Of a DNA stretch of 62,000 nucleotides, positions 22,701 through 33,369 are shown in pieces (position 1 is the first letter of the stretch; every line of letters begins with the position of its first letter). Under the pieces are notes generated by a model. That model did not search any database, was not told the DNA's origin, and worked only from the letters and a program-made list of their open reading frames with translations. The DNA comes from Symsagittifera roscoffensis. Its lineage: Eukaryota > Xenacoelomorpha > Acoela > Convolutidae. The position numbers and the translations under genes were made by a program. The DNA lies in contig NC_087064.1 of assembly GCF_963678635.1 (NCBI RefSeq), forward strand, positions 80,265,526 to 80,327,525, given 5' to 3'.

Positions 22701-25700
22701 AGTAATTAAGTAATGGGGTTGAGTTTTCATGGATTGGGGTCGGTAACCTTCAGTATTTGTATGATTTTGTGATTGTATGTAATTATTAGGTTGTGCTTGA
22801 TCTTATCTTTGAGAAAAATGTTGTTATAATTGCCGTGGTTGTTGAGGATTCATATATATTTGGTTGAACATATCATCTGGTTGATTTATACAACGCGAAG
22901 AGTTCTTTCCTTGCTGATTATGATTTTGTTGTTGAATGGTTTTGATGGAAGTAATTTTCAATTTCAGATAAGTTTGGTTGGTTTTTTTGTGAATTGCATG
23001 TAAGTTGGATTTTTAAGTTGTTGACAAAATGGATAATTTTTAGTGCTCTTTGTCGGATTTTTTCTTTTATCAATAAAATTGTTGATTAAAATACTGGCTT
23101 TGGTTCTTTTTGGGAATGATGATGTTCTTGAGATTGTTTTTGTGTTTTTTAAAGGCTTTTTTTTAATACAAATATTATTATTGTAAAAAAGCAAAATTAT
23201 GATTGACAAATTTATTCCGTTTGTATATCGTTGTTTTTCAGATTGTCATTTTTTGGTGATTGGTCTATAATTTTGGTAGCCTAACTGCGAGTAGTTGAGA
23301 ATGACAGATGGTTTAACTGTTAATCCTTATGTTGATTTAGGGAAAGGGTTATTGTTTTTGTTGTGTGGTGTTGTAAGTGTTGTATGAATAGGGGAAATGG
23401 TTTGTTGTGTTGTTGTAGGTAGTGTTTCGACTATCTCTTTTTTTTTTATAAAAAGCTATGGAGGTTGGTTATCTTGTTGTTTGGAATTTCTAGCTCCGTT
23501 TAGAGTTTCTTGTGCAATTACAAATGATGAGTTTGAACTATTGTTGCTTTTCCATTCATTGAATGTTGCGTTATATGTTAAGAGTGTAGTGTCGGTTGTG
23601 AGTGGGTTAATTTTTGAATAATCACTGTGTTTTGAAATAGTGTTAATTGCTGCATATGTGATATCAGTTGGGATGTTAAAATTAACACATGAAACCACAC
23701 AGGGTCCCATACAAAGTCTGCTTCGTCTGCTTATATTGTTTCATCGTCTGTCTAAGACGAAAAATTTTCCTTGCTTGTAAAATAAGGCCAAAGTTGTGCT
23801 GGAAACAATCTATAATGAACCATGCTAGGAATACGTGTAGGTCAACTTTGAATATTGATGATATTTCCTTATCAATGAGTGTTTCACTGATTGAGTCTAA
23901 CAATTGTGAGTAAAGATTAATTTCCCGTCTTACTATTGCGTATCGAGATATTTCCGGATACAAAAAAGTTCCATTTGTTTCTAATATGGAAACTTAGCTA
24001 AAATTGATTGAAAAAACATCATTTGTGAAAAAAGAGTTTGCTCTTCGTGAATTTTGGTGTTGAATTTTTTTGATATTTACCGTGGAAACTTTTGAGAAAG
24101 CTAATTCTGTATCATCTGTTTTTGTCCAGTGTAGTGGTTGATTTGAAAATTATGGTCTATGAATTGGGATGGGATATTTCTGATGCTGGTAAGTAGTAAT
24201 AGAGTGTTTGTCTTCCGATTTTTGGTTCAGCAAATTCTTTTTTACATGGGCTTTCACTTTTTTTGAACAAGTTTTCTTTTTAGTTATGGCAAAGATGTAA
24301 GATGTACTTGCCTTCAAGTAAAGGCTCTTTGCATTAAAAACAAAGCGAAGGGTAGATTTTTGTTAAATTTTTCAGTATATTGGATCTTTTTCTTGTGTGC
24401 GGGATTACGTTTATTATTTAACTATCAACATAACTTTTTGGTTAATTCCAATTATAATGTCCTACCGGTTTGCAGAGGTACGCAACTTTTGTTCTGCGTT
24501 TTCCTTTTACAGATGACGCTGTTCTAGATTTTGATTCCAAAAATTTTTTTCGATCGTGTATTGGTTTGTTTTTATCGTGGGTTAAACCCCGAAGATTTTC
24601 AAGTTTTTATACTGTAGATGAATCAGATTCCGAAACTGCGTTTCATGTTCTGGAAAATTGTTGATTAATGCTTTGTTTTTGTTCTCGGAGTATTGCCTCC
24701 CTTCTTGGTTGTTTTCGTTTGATCTGATGTATCCTATTTTTGTTCTTATAGTGTAGTTACAAGATCATTTTTTTTGTTAATTGAACAATCGGCGATTTTT
24801 ATTGTTTGTTTGTTTCCTAAGTTATCTTTTGACATCAGTGTTAGTACGATGGTTGCAAAAGCCGATGGTTAGGTTTTTCATTTCCTTTACTGTTAGTCCT
24901 TATGTTCTTATGAAGTCATCTTAATCCTGGGGCATAGACTGTCGAGGATTTAGGGGTTGGAGAGAAAGTATAACAAATCGTTACAACGATTTTGTAGTTT
25001 CTCGGTGATTAAGTTTTATTCTAAGAAAAACTTACTTAATCTTTCTTAGGGTTGTGATTCGTGATCGAGAATTTTTTGTAGAATAATGAATCAATCCACA
25101 CGGTTCAGGAATAATTAGAACCCAAGTAAATCGTTAAATACTATTTTAAATCCTCCTAAGTGTACAATGTATTTAAGCCTGGGTCAACTAAGAGGAGGGG
25201 CTCAAGTGAAGGATAAGTAACCGAAGTTCTTCATTGTTTCTCTTAATGAAAACGGTAAGTTATTTGAAAACTTTCAATTAGCCTTGGGTTGTTTATAAGG
25301 GTGGGAGAGTATACTAGTGTTTGTATACTAGTGTTTGTGAGGTCGGATATCAGAAACTGTTCTGGATACGAACGGCTGCTTGCTAAGTTATCTTTCATCT
25401 GTTCTGTTTTGGTGGCTGAATATATGAATAGTTTCATCCTTACAATTTGTTGTAAGTGTTAGTTATGGATCATGAGTGGTTAGTTATAAATAATTTACAG
25501 GGATAGTTATGAATAATTTTATTGGATATAAGTAAACATACTAGTTTTAAACTGATTCCAATAAGCTCCATATATGAAATTGTATGATAGGCGTTTTTTC
25601 CTGTATCGACCTCAACCCGTGCGGGCATTTTAGTTAAATGTCAGGAAAGAAACTACGGCAATCAAGCTCTGTTTTATGAAAAGATGAAAAAAAAGTAGAT

Positions 25701-25800
25701 GTTAATTGAGTTTACTAAAATAAAAAGTTCAACTACGTTACTAAAATAGAGTTCAATCAGTCATTCAGTTTTATTTAATCGAAACTTTAGATTCTACAGA
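22701..25800. other. AT-rich sequence, probably upstream part of the decayed LTR element
   Basis: Contains only short chance frames (for example 23209-22964 and 23963-23682 on the minus strand). The 5' gag and LTR of the decayed element should lie here, but I could not find a copy of either LTR. The tail from about 24700 shows nothing recognisable. Confidence 0.4.
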
Positions 25801-25804
25801 AGTC

Positions 25805-26110
25805 GTGGATTTTCCTCTTCTTAGAGCTCAGAGTAAAATGACCAAAAATCTCGAGTCTCCCCTTATGCCTTCATCAGAATTCCCGGCTTGTATTTTCATA
25901 TGGACCATTGAGGAGCCAAAAAGTCCGGAGTTTCTCGGAAAACTTGTGTCGCACCTCTTCAATATTATATCGAGGGTACGCGTTTACTGCAGAATAGTTT
26001 TCATTCTTAACGACAATGAAACTACAACAGATTTTGATGGTGTTATTCGAACATATCTACCAAACGCTAAAATCAGGGACCGGGGCTACTTTATTTCTTA
26101 TGGATATTAA
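25805..26110 (+). other. Unassigned 101-codon ORF
   Basis: ATG-started frame with balanced composition (ends NAKIRDRGYFISYGY). No domain, splice context or duplicate copy in the window supports it, so it may be chance or an exon fragment. Confidence 0.15.
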
Positions 26111-26259
26111 CTCATCAATGGGTTTAAAGTTACTAACCTAAATGCATGTAAAAAGAAACTCCATTATGAGGCCAAACTGTGCTCTGGATAGGCGCACAAG
26201 TTTGTGTCTGTGTGTTCCTGGATTCCAGAGAAAAGTCTTTAAATTTGTTTCGAAATGTA

Positions 26260-26680
26260 ATTGGACTCCACTTACAAAAATTCTGTGGATTCCGCGTACA
26301 AATACCTCAAAGTTAAATTTTGTCGGAAGATTGATTTTGTTGCTGCTTCCGCTTGCAATTTGCGGAACCCGTTTACAATTTGCGGATTCCGCTTAAAATT
26401 TGCGGATTCAATTTACAGCTGCGGATTCAGCGACAGCTTAAGTTTACTAAACACACATAATTTTATTTGCTCGTGAATTCTTTAAACAGATCCCGGATTC
26501 CACTTAATTTGTTGCGGATTCCGCAAAGTTGACTGTTCTTGGAGCGTTTTTCAGCAATATAGTGTTTTAGCTATTTGTCCGTGGAACCCAAAACAGCAGA
26601 GAAAATCAAGGAAAAATAGCAATGTTGCGGATTCCGCGACAAATCTAATTTTTGCATGTTGCGGAATCTGCTTACAATTC
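26260..26680. repeat. Field of short palindromic GCGGATTCCGC motifs
   Basis: The motif tgcggattccgc or a close variant occurs at about 26351, 26372, 26402, 26419, 26512, 26622 and 26660 in otherwise AT-rich sequence. The core GCGGAATCCGC-type sequence is self-complementary. There is no coding potential. Confidence 0.7.
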
Positions 26681-27034
26681 ACAAACGGCACAGTTTGGCC
26701 TCGTAATGTCGTGAATTATGATACATAATATATTCCTTTCATTTATACTCATTTGTCGTCGGATGTTCAACAAATAGCCACATATACAAACTGTCATATT
26801 CTGAAATCGGAATTACATCAAAATGACGTAAAGTGACCTTCTGTTGCATGAAAATATATTTTTTTCGCCTTGTTAGAATGTTAATATTGCTAACCACCCA
26901 TTTTACTTGCCCCTAAAGATAGTTTTCATAATAACAATATTCTGCGAGATAAAATTTTATTCCAAAATTCAAAATTTACGTTTCTTTTTTTTAAATTAGC
27001 TTAGAGATAAACTATAAATTTTGTTCAAAGTACT

Positions 27035-27385
27035 CGGTCGACTTAAGAAAAGACTGAAGCGGCGCGACTTGAGAAAAGATCGACGCCGCGACTTAAGAAA
27101 AAATTTAAGCGGCGCGACTTAGAAAAAAAACTTTTGGTATTTTGCTCAGTCGCGCATGTCGCGTCGGTTTATTATCAGTCGCGCGGGTCTGGAATTGAAC
27201 ATTTTCAGTCGAGCCATTACCTTAAGTCGCGCCGGTTCCGGCGGTTTTTTGAGTCGCGCAGGTCGCGGTGGTTTTTTTTCAGTCGCGTCGGTCTTCAATT
27301 GCCAAGTTTCGGTCGCGCCGGTCTGGAATTGCCAATATAATGTCGCGCCGGTCAAATTTGAGTCGCGCCGGAGTCGCGACTTCGA
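27035..27385. repeat. Field of GTCGCGCCGG motifs with an orientation switch
   Basis: From 27037 to about 27125 the motif reads (g)cggcgcgactt(a/g)agaaaa three to four times. From about 27148 to 27380 it reads agtcgcgccggtc or close variants about nine times, i.e. the reverse complement. Very CpG-rich within AT-rich surroundings. Short frames over it are artefacts of the repeat. Confidence 0.8.
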
Positions 27386-27389
27386 CCCG

Positions 27390-28980
27390 GGCTACCTTGA
27401 TCCGCGCTCGTTGGTTGAAGATGAGTCAACATTACCAAGCCTAGAAAAACTCGCCATGAAAAATGCATGTTTTTTCAAATCAGGGTCACAAGAGCTGTCA
27501 TATTCGTGAAGAGCTGAGTAGCTCGGCTGTCTCGGTAGATAAATCAAATAAAAACCTACCAAGATAGTTAGCTCATCGGCAAACTCTGTAATGTTGATCA
27601 TAATTTTAAGTTGCAGTTCTGGGTGTCAATGCCCACAAAGTGGTGTTAAGTTCAATTGAGGCTTTACCGAGAATAAGCAAAGAAGCAAAGAGAGAGAGAG
27701 CAATTTTTTACGATGAAAGTATTTGAAAAAATAGTAAGAATTGAAGGAAATTAAATCAAGGATTGCGGTGGAGATCCGACTTTTCATTGGACTGCAATTT
27801 GATTGAACGAGGGGAAAAGCGCGTGAGTCCAATATTTGATTGCAGGGCGGCGAGTTTGTACTTTCCCCATTTCAACAAAAACTGACTTTTACTTCAGCAT
27901 AATCAGCATATTCATTGATGTTTCTCATTTGCCTAATAAAAAAACATCGTCTGTACAAAATGAAACACACGTAACTCCTCCCAATCCCAATTCAATTGAA
28001 GTTTTACAAATCAGAGTGCTGGGTTTTTCCGCCCATTACACGGATAAGGCCATCCTATTCAAAATTCTGCTTAAGTAACTAAAAATTGTTGATTTTTCCG
28101 TTGGCCGTTGTCTATTTTTAAAAAATAAATAATCGTAAATCAATCTTTCTAAACTTTCAATACAAAAATAATCTATTAATCTTATGAATTTTTAGAGTAA
28201 AAAACGCTCTGCTCCAATGATAAAAGGCTCTTTGAAAGAATTTAAAAAAGAAAGGGGAAAAAGGGACTTCAAAGTCCAAGGTGAGTGAGCTTACGTTCTA
28301 GCAGAAACAATCAATTCATAACTGTTTTGAAATTCGTCGGTTGTTTTTAAATAATATCGACGGTGAGATCGAAACCTGCCACAAAAACTTATAACATAGA
28401 CCAACCTTGCAAATGCCCAGGAGTGGCTGAGTGCACCTTTATAGGTTTCTTCATAGTGCAAATCGGAAAAAAAACGTTCTTAACGAAGAAAACTTGTTAA
28501 TTAATGTTGAGCGGTAACGCTTTTGAGCTGAAATACTCAAATAAATTATCAATATTGTAGAAGTTGCGTCTACATGTTTAGGATTGGGGTTATTGAACTT
28601 GCTCTTGGTTATTTTTGATAAGTCTTTTTATTCCCCCGACCAGAACTGCCATTTTTTGCTCGACTGACAGTTCTGTTTGCTCTATAGCTGGATCAGAAAA
28701 TGCGAAGGTTACAGCGGAGTTGAATAAATCTCATTTCAACTAGAACTACAGCAGTTGATACAAAAACTACAACAATTGATACAAAAACTTCAAAAACTTA
28801 GCATGTACAAAGGCTAAAAAGTTTTCACGAAGACACTTTTTACGAAGACACAATGAGTGCTAGTCCAACTTAGTTCGATTTCGAGGATTTCTTAGCTTGG
28901 AGCGCTCGCAGAACACATGGAGCGCTCGCTGCCAAAGAAGAAAAACAAATATGAAAAAATCTTTTGTTGATGTTCTTTTG
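27390..28980. other. No recognised gene
   Basis: AT-rich sequence with a (GA)n run near 27690 and short chance ORFs (27836-28078). No repeats or domains identified. Confidence 0.5.
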
Positions 28981-28984
28981 AACT

Positions 28985-29321
28985 GCTATTAGCCTTTGAA
29001 GTCCAGGATACCGCCGGCCCTAGCAGTGAGATTCATCAAAACAAGCTTCGCCAGAAGTTTAGGTCGTGTACTACGGATTCCAGGGCAGGTAGCTTCATAA
29101 AGCAGAGTATAAAGGATGCGAAAGCCGCTACTTTCGATAAAAAAATTTGAGAGTTTTGAGCGTATTGAATATTCTAATATATGTCTAAAGTTTTTTTTCT
29201 GTGATAAAAGTTTGATGTTAACCTTCACCCTTAGAATACATAACGATGGAAAATAAAATCTCATCATATAACGTTTTGTAAGCGCTAGTTTGCGTCCATT
29301 GTTGTCCACTGTCTCTGTCAA
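28985..29321 (-). pseudogene. Repeat-family protein fragment (CPG...TR...DFKG), copy A
   Basis: A 110-residue minus-strand frame ending CPGIRSTRPKLLAKLV ... AGGILDFKG. A diverged second copy lies at 36848-37060, with conserved C-P-G, T-R, L-x-K-L and A-x-G-x-L-x-F-K positions, so it is a dispersed coding repeat. The family was not recognised. Confidence 0.4.
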
Positions 29322-29363
29322 AACAAACTCAAGGTTACTTTTTGTAAATATGGTTGACGAATG

Positions 29364-29663
29364 TGTTACGTTCTAAGGGTTAGCTACCAAACGGTGCAAA
29401 TTAACTAGTTACATGGGAGGAAAGTAAGCTCATGGCTGGGTATAGTTATCCCCAGACCAGGAGATCACTCCTAAAATCAAAGCTATCGCGTTTTTATTGA
29501 AAGCTTTTTGTTTAGTCAAATTATACTAATTCCATCGGATCTGGATGAACCCGTTCCTAAATTGTATCTCCGCTAAGCTCATAATTGAAAAAATAACAAT
29601 AATTTAATGAGTCAGAACATATCCGGAGAGCTAAGAACTGAAATTATAGTTATTAGGTAGTTC
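29364..29663 (-). mobile_element. Diverged solo LTR related to the giant element's LTR
   Basis: Starts tgttacgttc (LTR: tgtaacattc), then from 29398 matches the LTR at about 38111 onwards: aaattaact.agttacatg, gctcatggctgggt, atccccagacca, tcactcctaaaa, ggat..gatgaaccc. About 150 bases near the start are missing. The right limit is uncertain (similarity fades after about 29640). No internal domain accompanies it. Confidence 0.65.
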
Positions 29664-29699
29664 AACGAGAGACCTTAACTGTACTGCTTTCATCGCTGA

Positions 29700-32300
29700 A
29701 GAAACTGCCTCTTCACATCGTACCGAAATTTCCACTGTACCTCAGCCCTCTTGATTTATTTATTACGGTGAGTAAAAATTGTATCTGAAAAATCTGAGAA
29801 CTTCTGTGCCTCATCAAAGGCTGCCTTGAAAGCAAGATGCCACATTCCTCAGTCATGTTCTCTGAATATGACTAGCAGTTGACAATGAATGTCATCAAAA
29901 ACTACCAAAAACAATTAGCTGCAAAACGCATCAGTAGAGAACTTCTGTGCCTCATCATAAGCTGCCTTGAAAGCAAGATGCCACTGGTTTGAGTCTTAGT
30001 CATTGACTATAAAAAACCCTTTTGCCAAAAAATGTCACAGAAACATAGTGAATACAATTGGCTGCAAAATGCCTCAGGAGACTATTTCTGCGGCTTATCA
30101 TACGCTATCTTGAAAGCAAGATGCCAAAAACCTCAGTCTTAGTCATTGACTATAAAAAAGCCTTTTGCCAAAAAATGTCACAGAAACATAGTGAAAACAA
30201 TTGACTGCAAAATGCCTCAAGAGACTATTTCTGCGGATTATCATACGCTATCTTGAAAGCAAGATGCCAAAGACCTCAGTCTTAGTCATTGACTATAAAA
30301 AAGCCTTTTGCCAAAAAATGTCACAGAAACATAGTGAAAACAATTGACTGCAAAATGCCTCAGGAGACTATTTCTGCGGATTATCATACGCTATCTTGAA
30401 AGCAAGATGCCAAAGACCTCAGTCTTAGTCGTTGACTATAAAAAGCCTTTTGCCAAAAAATGTCACAGAAACATAGTGAAAACAATTGACTGCAAAATGC
30501 CTCAGGAGACTATTTCTGCGGCTTATCATACGCTATCTTGAAAGCAAGATGCCAAAGACCTCAGTCTTAGTCATTGACTATAAAAAAGCCATTTGCCAAA
30601 AAATGTCAAAGAAACATAGTGAAAATAATTGACTGCAAAATGCTTCAAGAGACTACTTCTGCGACATATCATAAGCTACCTTGAAAACAAGATGTTATTA
30701 GTTGACTGTGAAAAAAAGTGCCGAAAAATTTCATCAGAACTAGTAAAAACAATTAGCTGCAAAATGCATCAGGAGAGCACTCCTGCGTCTCATCATATGC
30801 TACCTTGAAAGCAAGATGCCAAAGGCATCAGTCTTAGTCGTTCACTATGAAAAAGCCTTTTTCCAATGAATGCCACCAGAAATTAAAAAAAACAATTAGC
30901 TGCAAAATGCATCAGGAGAATACTTCTGCGGCATATCATAAGCCAACTTGAAAACAAGAAGCCAAAGGCCTCAGTCATGGTCGCTGACCATGAATAGCAT
31001 TGGCCAAAGAATGTCATCAAAAACTACTAAAATCATTTAGCTGCAAAACGCATCGAGAAAAAATTTCTGCGCCGTATCATAAGCTCTCTTGAAAGCAAGA
31101 AGCCAAAAGCTTCAGACATAGTCGCTGACTATGAATAGCCTTTGCAAAAGAATGTCATCAAAATCTACTAAAAACAAATAGCTTAAAAACGCATCGAGAG
31201 AAAACTTCAGCGCCGTATCATAAGCTACCTTGAAAACAAGATGCCTCATGCCTCAGTCTTAGTCGTTGACTACGAAAAAACGTTTGACAACGAATGTCAT
31301 CAGAAACAACTAAAAACAATTAGCTGCAACATGCATCAGGAGACTACTCCTGCGGCTCATCATATGCTACCTTGAAAGCAAGATGCAACAGGTCTCACTC
31401 TTACTCGTTGTGCATGAAAAATCGTTTGCCAACGAAATTCATGAGATGCTAATTAAAACATTTGTTTGCAAAATGCATCAGGAGACTATTTCTGCAACTT
31501 ATCATAAGCTACTTTGGCAGCAAGTTGCCACAGGCCTCAGTCTTAGTCGTTGACTATGAAAAAAAATTTGCCAAAGAAAGTCATCAGAAACTAATAGAAA
31601 CAATAAATTACACTCAATCCTTGTTCTACGCCGAAAAAAAAAGTGCCTCATCACATCGTACTAAAATTTCACTGTACCTCAGCCCTCTTGATTTATTTAT
31701 TACGGTGAGTAAAAATTGTATCTGAAAAATCTGAGAACTTCTGTGCCTCATCAAAGGCTGCCTTGAAAGCAAGATACCACTGGTTTGAGTCCTAGTTACT
31801 GACTATAAAAAAACCTTTTGCCAAAAAATATCACAGAAACATAGTGAAAACAATTGACTGCAAAATACCTCAGGGAGACTATTTCTGCGGCTTATCATAC
31901 GCTATCTTGAAAGCAAGATGCCAAAGACCTCAGTCATAGTCGTTGACTATAAAAAGCCTTTTGCCAAAGAATGTCATCAGAAACTAGAAAAAACAATTAG
32001 CTGCAAAATGCTTCAGGAGACTATTTCTGCGACATATCATAAGCTACCTTGAAAAAAAGATGTTAGTAGTTGACTGTGAAAAAAAGTGCCAAAGAGTTTC
32101 ATCAGAAACTAGTAAAAACAATTAGCTGCAAAATGCATCAGGAGAGCACTTCTGCGGCTCATCATATGCTACCTTGAAAGCAAGATGCCAGAGGCATCAG
32201 TCTTAGTCGTTCACTATGAAAAAGCCTTTTGCCAATGAATGCCATCAGAAAGTTAAAAATAAAATTAACTGCAAAATGCATCAGGAGAATACTTCTGCGG
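29700..32300. repeat. 142-bp satellite with higher-order structure, at least 17 units
   Basis: The anchor cttgaaagcaagatgcc or a variant begins at 29825, 29966, 30109, 30252, 30395, 30537, 30680, 30804, 30947, 31088, 31229, 31371, 31512, 31762, 31906, 32048 and 32173. Spacing is 141-144 except for two short units (124-125) and one long one (250). The leading segment cctcagccctcttgatttat at about 29740 recurs at about 31677, offset about 1937, showing a larger duplicated block. The array ends at the N gap. Confidence 0.95.
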
Positions 32301-32500
32301 NNNNNNNNNNNNNNNNNNNNNNNNNNNNNNNNNNNNNNNNNNNNNNNNNNNNNNNNNNNNNNNNNNNNNNNNNNNNNNNNNNNNNNNNNNNNNNNNNNNN
32401 NNNNNNNNNNNNNNNNNNNNNNNNNNNNNNNNNNNNNNNNNNNNNNNNNNNNNNNNNNNNNNNNNNNNNNNNNNNNNNNNNNNNNNNNNNNNNNNNNNNN
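32301..32500. other. Assembly gap (200 N) in the satellite
   Basis: Placeholder of 200 N; sequence to the right no longer shows the satellite, so the array length is unknown. Confidence 1.
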
Positions 32501-33365
32501 GTTTAACTTTACTGTAAAGTTTTAGAATTGATTTTAGTTAAATTTTTCTCGGTAGATTCAATAAAAAACGGGACTAATAAGGAAACTGTATTCCCGCCGT
32601 TAAACCCTTTGGAGAACAAATTTAACGAAAATGATAAAATATTTGTGCTCGGGGTGTGTTTTTTCTTCAGACAATTTACGACATTTTAATTGAACGTTTT
32701 TGACAAATTTTTCGAAAAACAAGCAGGAGGTATTGTTGTCCTGAGCTTAAAATTGAAACAATTTTTCACCTGCGATTTCTCTTTGTGAAGTTTTTAGCGT
32801 TTATATTATGCCATGTTGACCAATTTGAGACAATTATCCCGCTATATGTTCCGCGCTATTAACGCGTAAGCGGAGATTTAATCTGTCTCAGAAATTGTTC
32901 CAAATTGTTTGGAGGGAACCTTTTTGCCATAATTGATTTGTTACTAGGAGCAAAATTTGCCAATTTTTACTTTATACGGCGTGGGGGTGATGATATTTAC
33001 AGAATCTCATATCATAAAGTTCGAGTTTTATTTTATTTTGAATTTAATTTTTTCATGTTATTACAGCTCCCTAGACTTTAAAACGCAGGATACCAATAGT
33101 TTTGTAAAATAAATAGTTCTTTAGTTTCAAGGTATCATGGATCTGTATCGTAGAGGTAGGTAGAAGACCCTCAACAAAATAAAAGGATGGAACCTCGGCG
33201 AGGGGGATGTTTTTAAACGGTAGAAATTGAATTACCAAAATACAGATGAGGAATGTGGTGTGATGTTATTTACAGGTAAATAAAAATTCACCAAAATAAA
33301 GATAAAAAAGCAGAAGTTATTAAATAAAAGTAAAAATGCAAGAGGTAAAAACCCTTAAGAATAAA
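32501..33365. other. No recognised gene
   Basis: AT-rich sequence with a local ccgcgctattaacgcgtaagcgg hairpin-like stretch near 32850. No repeats shared with the rest of the window were seen. Confidence 0.5.
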
Positions 33366-33369
33366 AATA

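Larger units (their letters stand above)
7170..24700 (-). mobile_element. Decayed LTR retrotransposon (gag-pol plus possible env), minus strand
   Basis: Reading the minus strand from 24.7 to 7.2 kb gives the canonical order: gag-like remnants, N/R-rich region, protease D-S-G-A (20765-20776), RT Y-L-D-D (19431-19442), RNase H (18.8-19.0 kb), integrase HHCC and core (17.34-17.96 kb), and then a Cys-containing region with a hydrophobic segment. PR-RT-RH-IN order is that of Ty3/Gypsy-type elements. Every domain is broken by stops and frameshifts. No LTR pair could be identified and both outer limits are approximate. The 3' part is tandemly duplicated. Confidence 0.8.

Noticed and set aside
27134-27509. 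Short ORFs rich in R-A-G/S-R across the GTCGCGCCGG field
   Set aside because: Translations of a CpG-rich repeat, with similar-looking peptides in several frames.
29700-32300. A multi-exon gene made of ~47-residue repeats
   Set aside because: The 141-144-bp period shifts frame from unit to unit and every frame is closed repeatedly; it is a satellite.
32216-32525. ORFs spanning the second N gap
   Set aside because: Satellite plus N; artefact.
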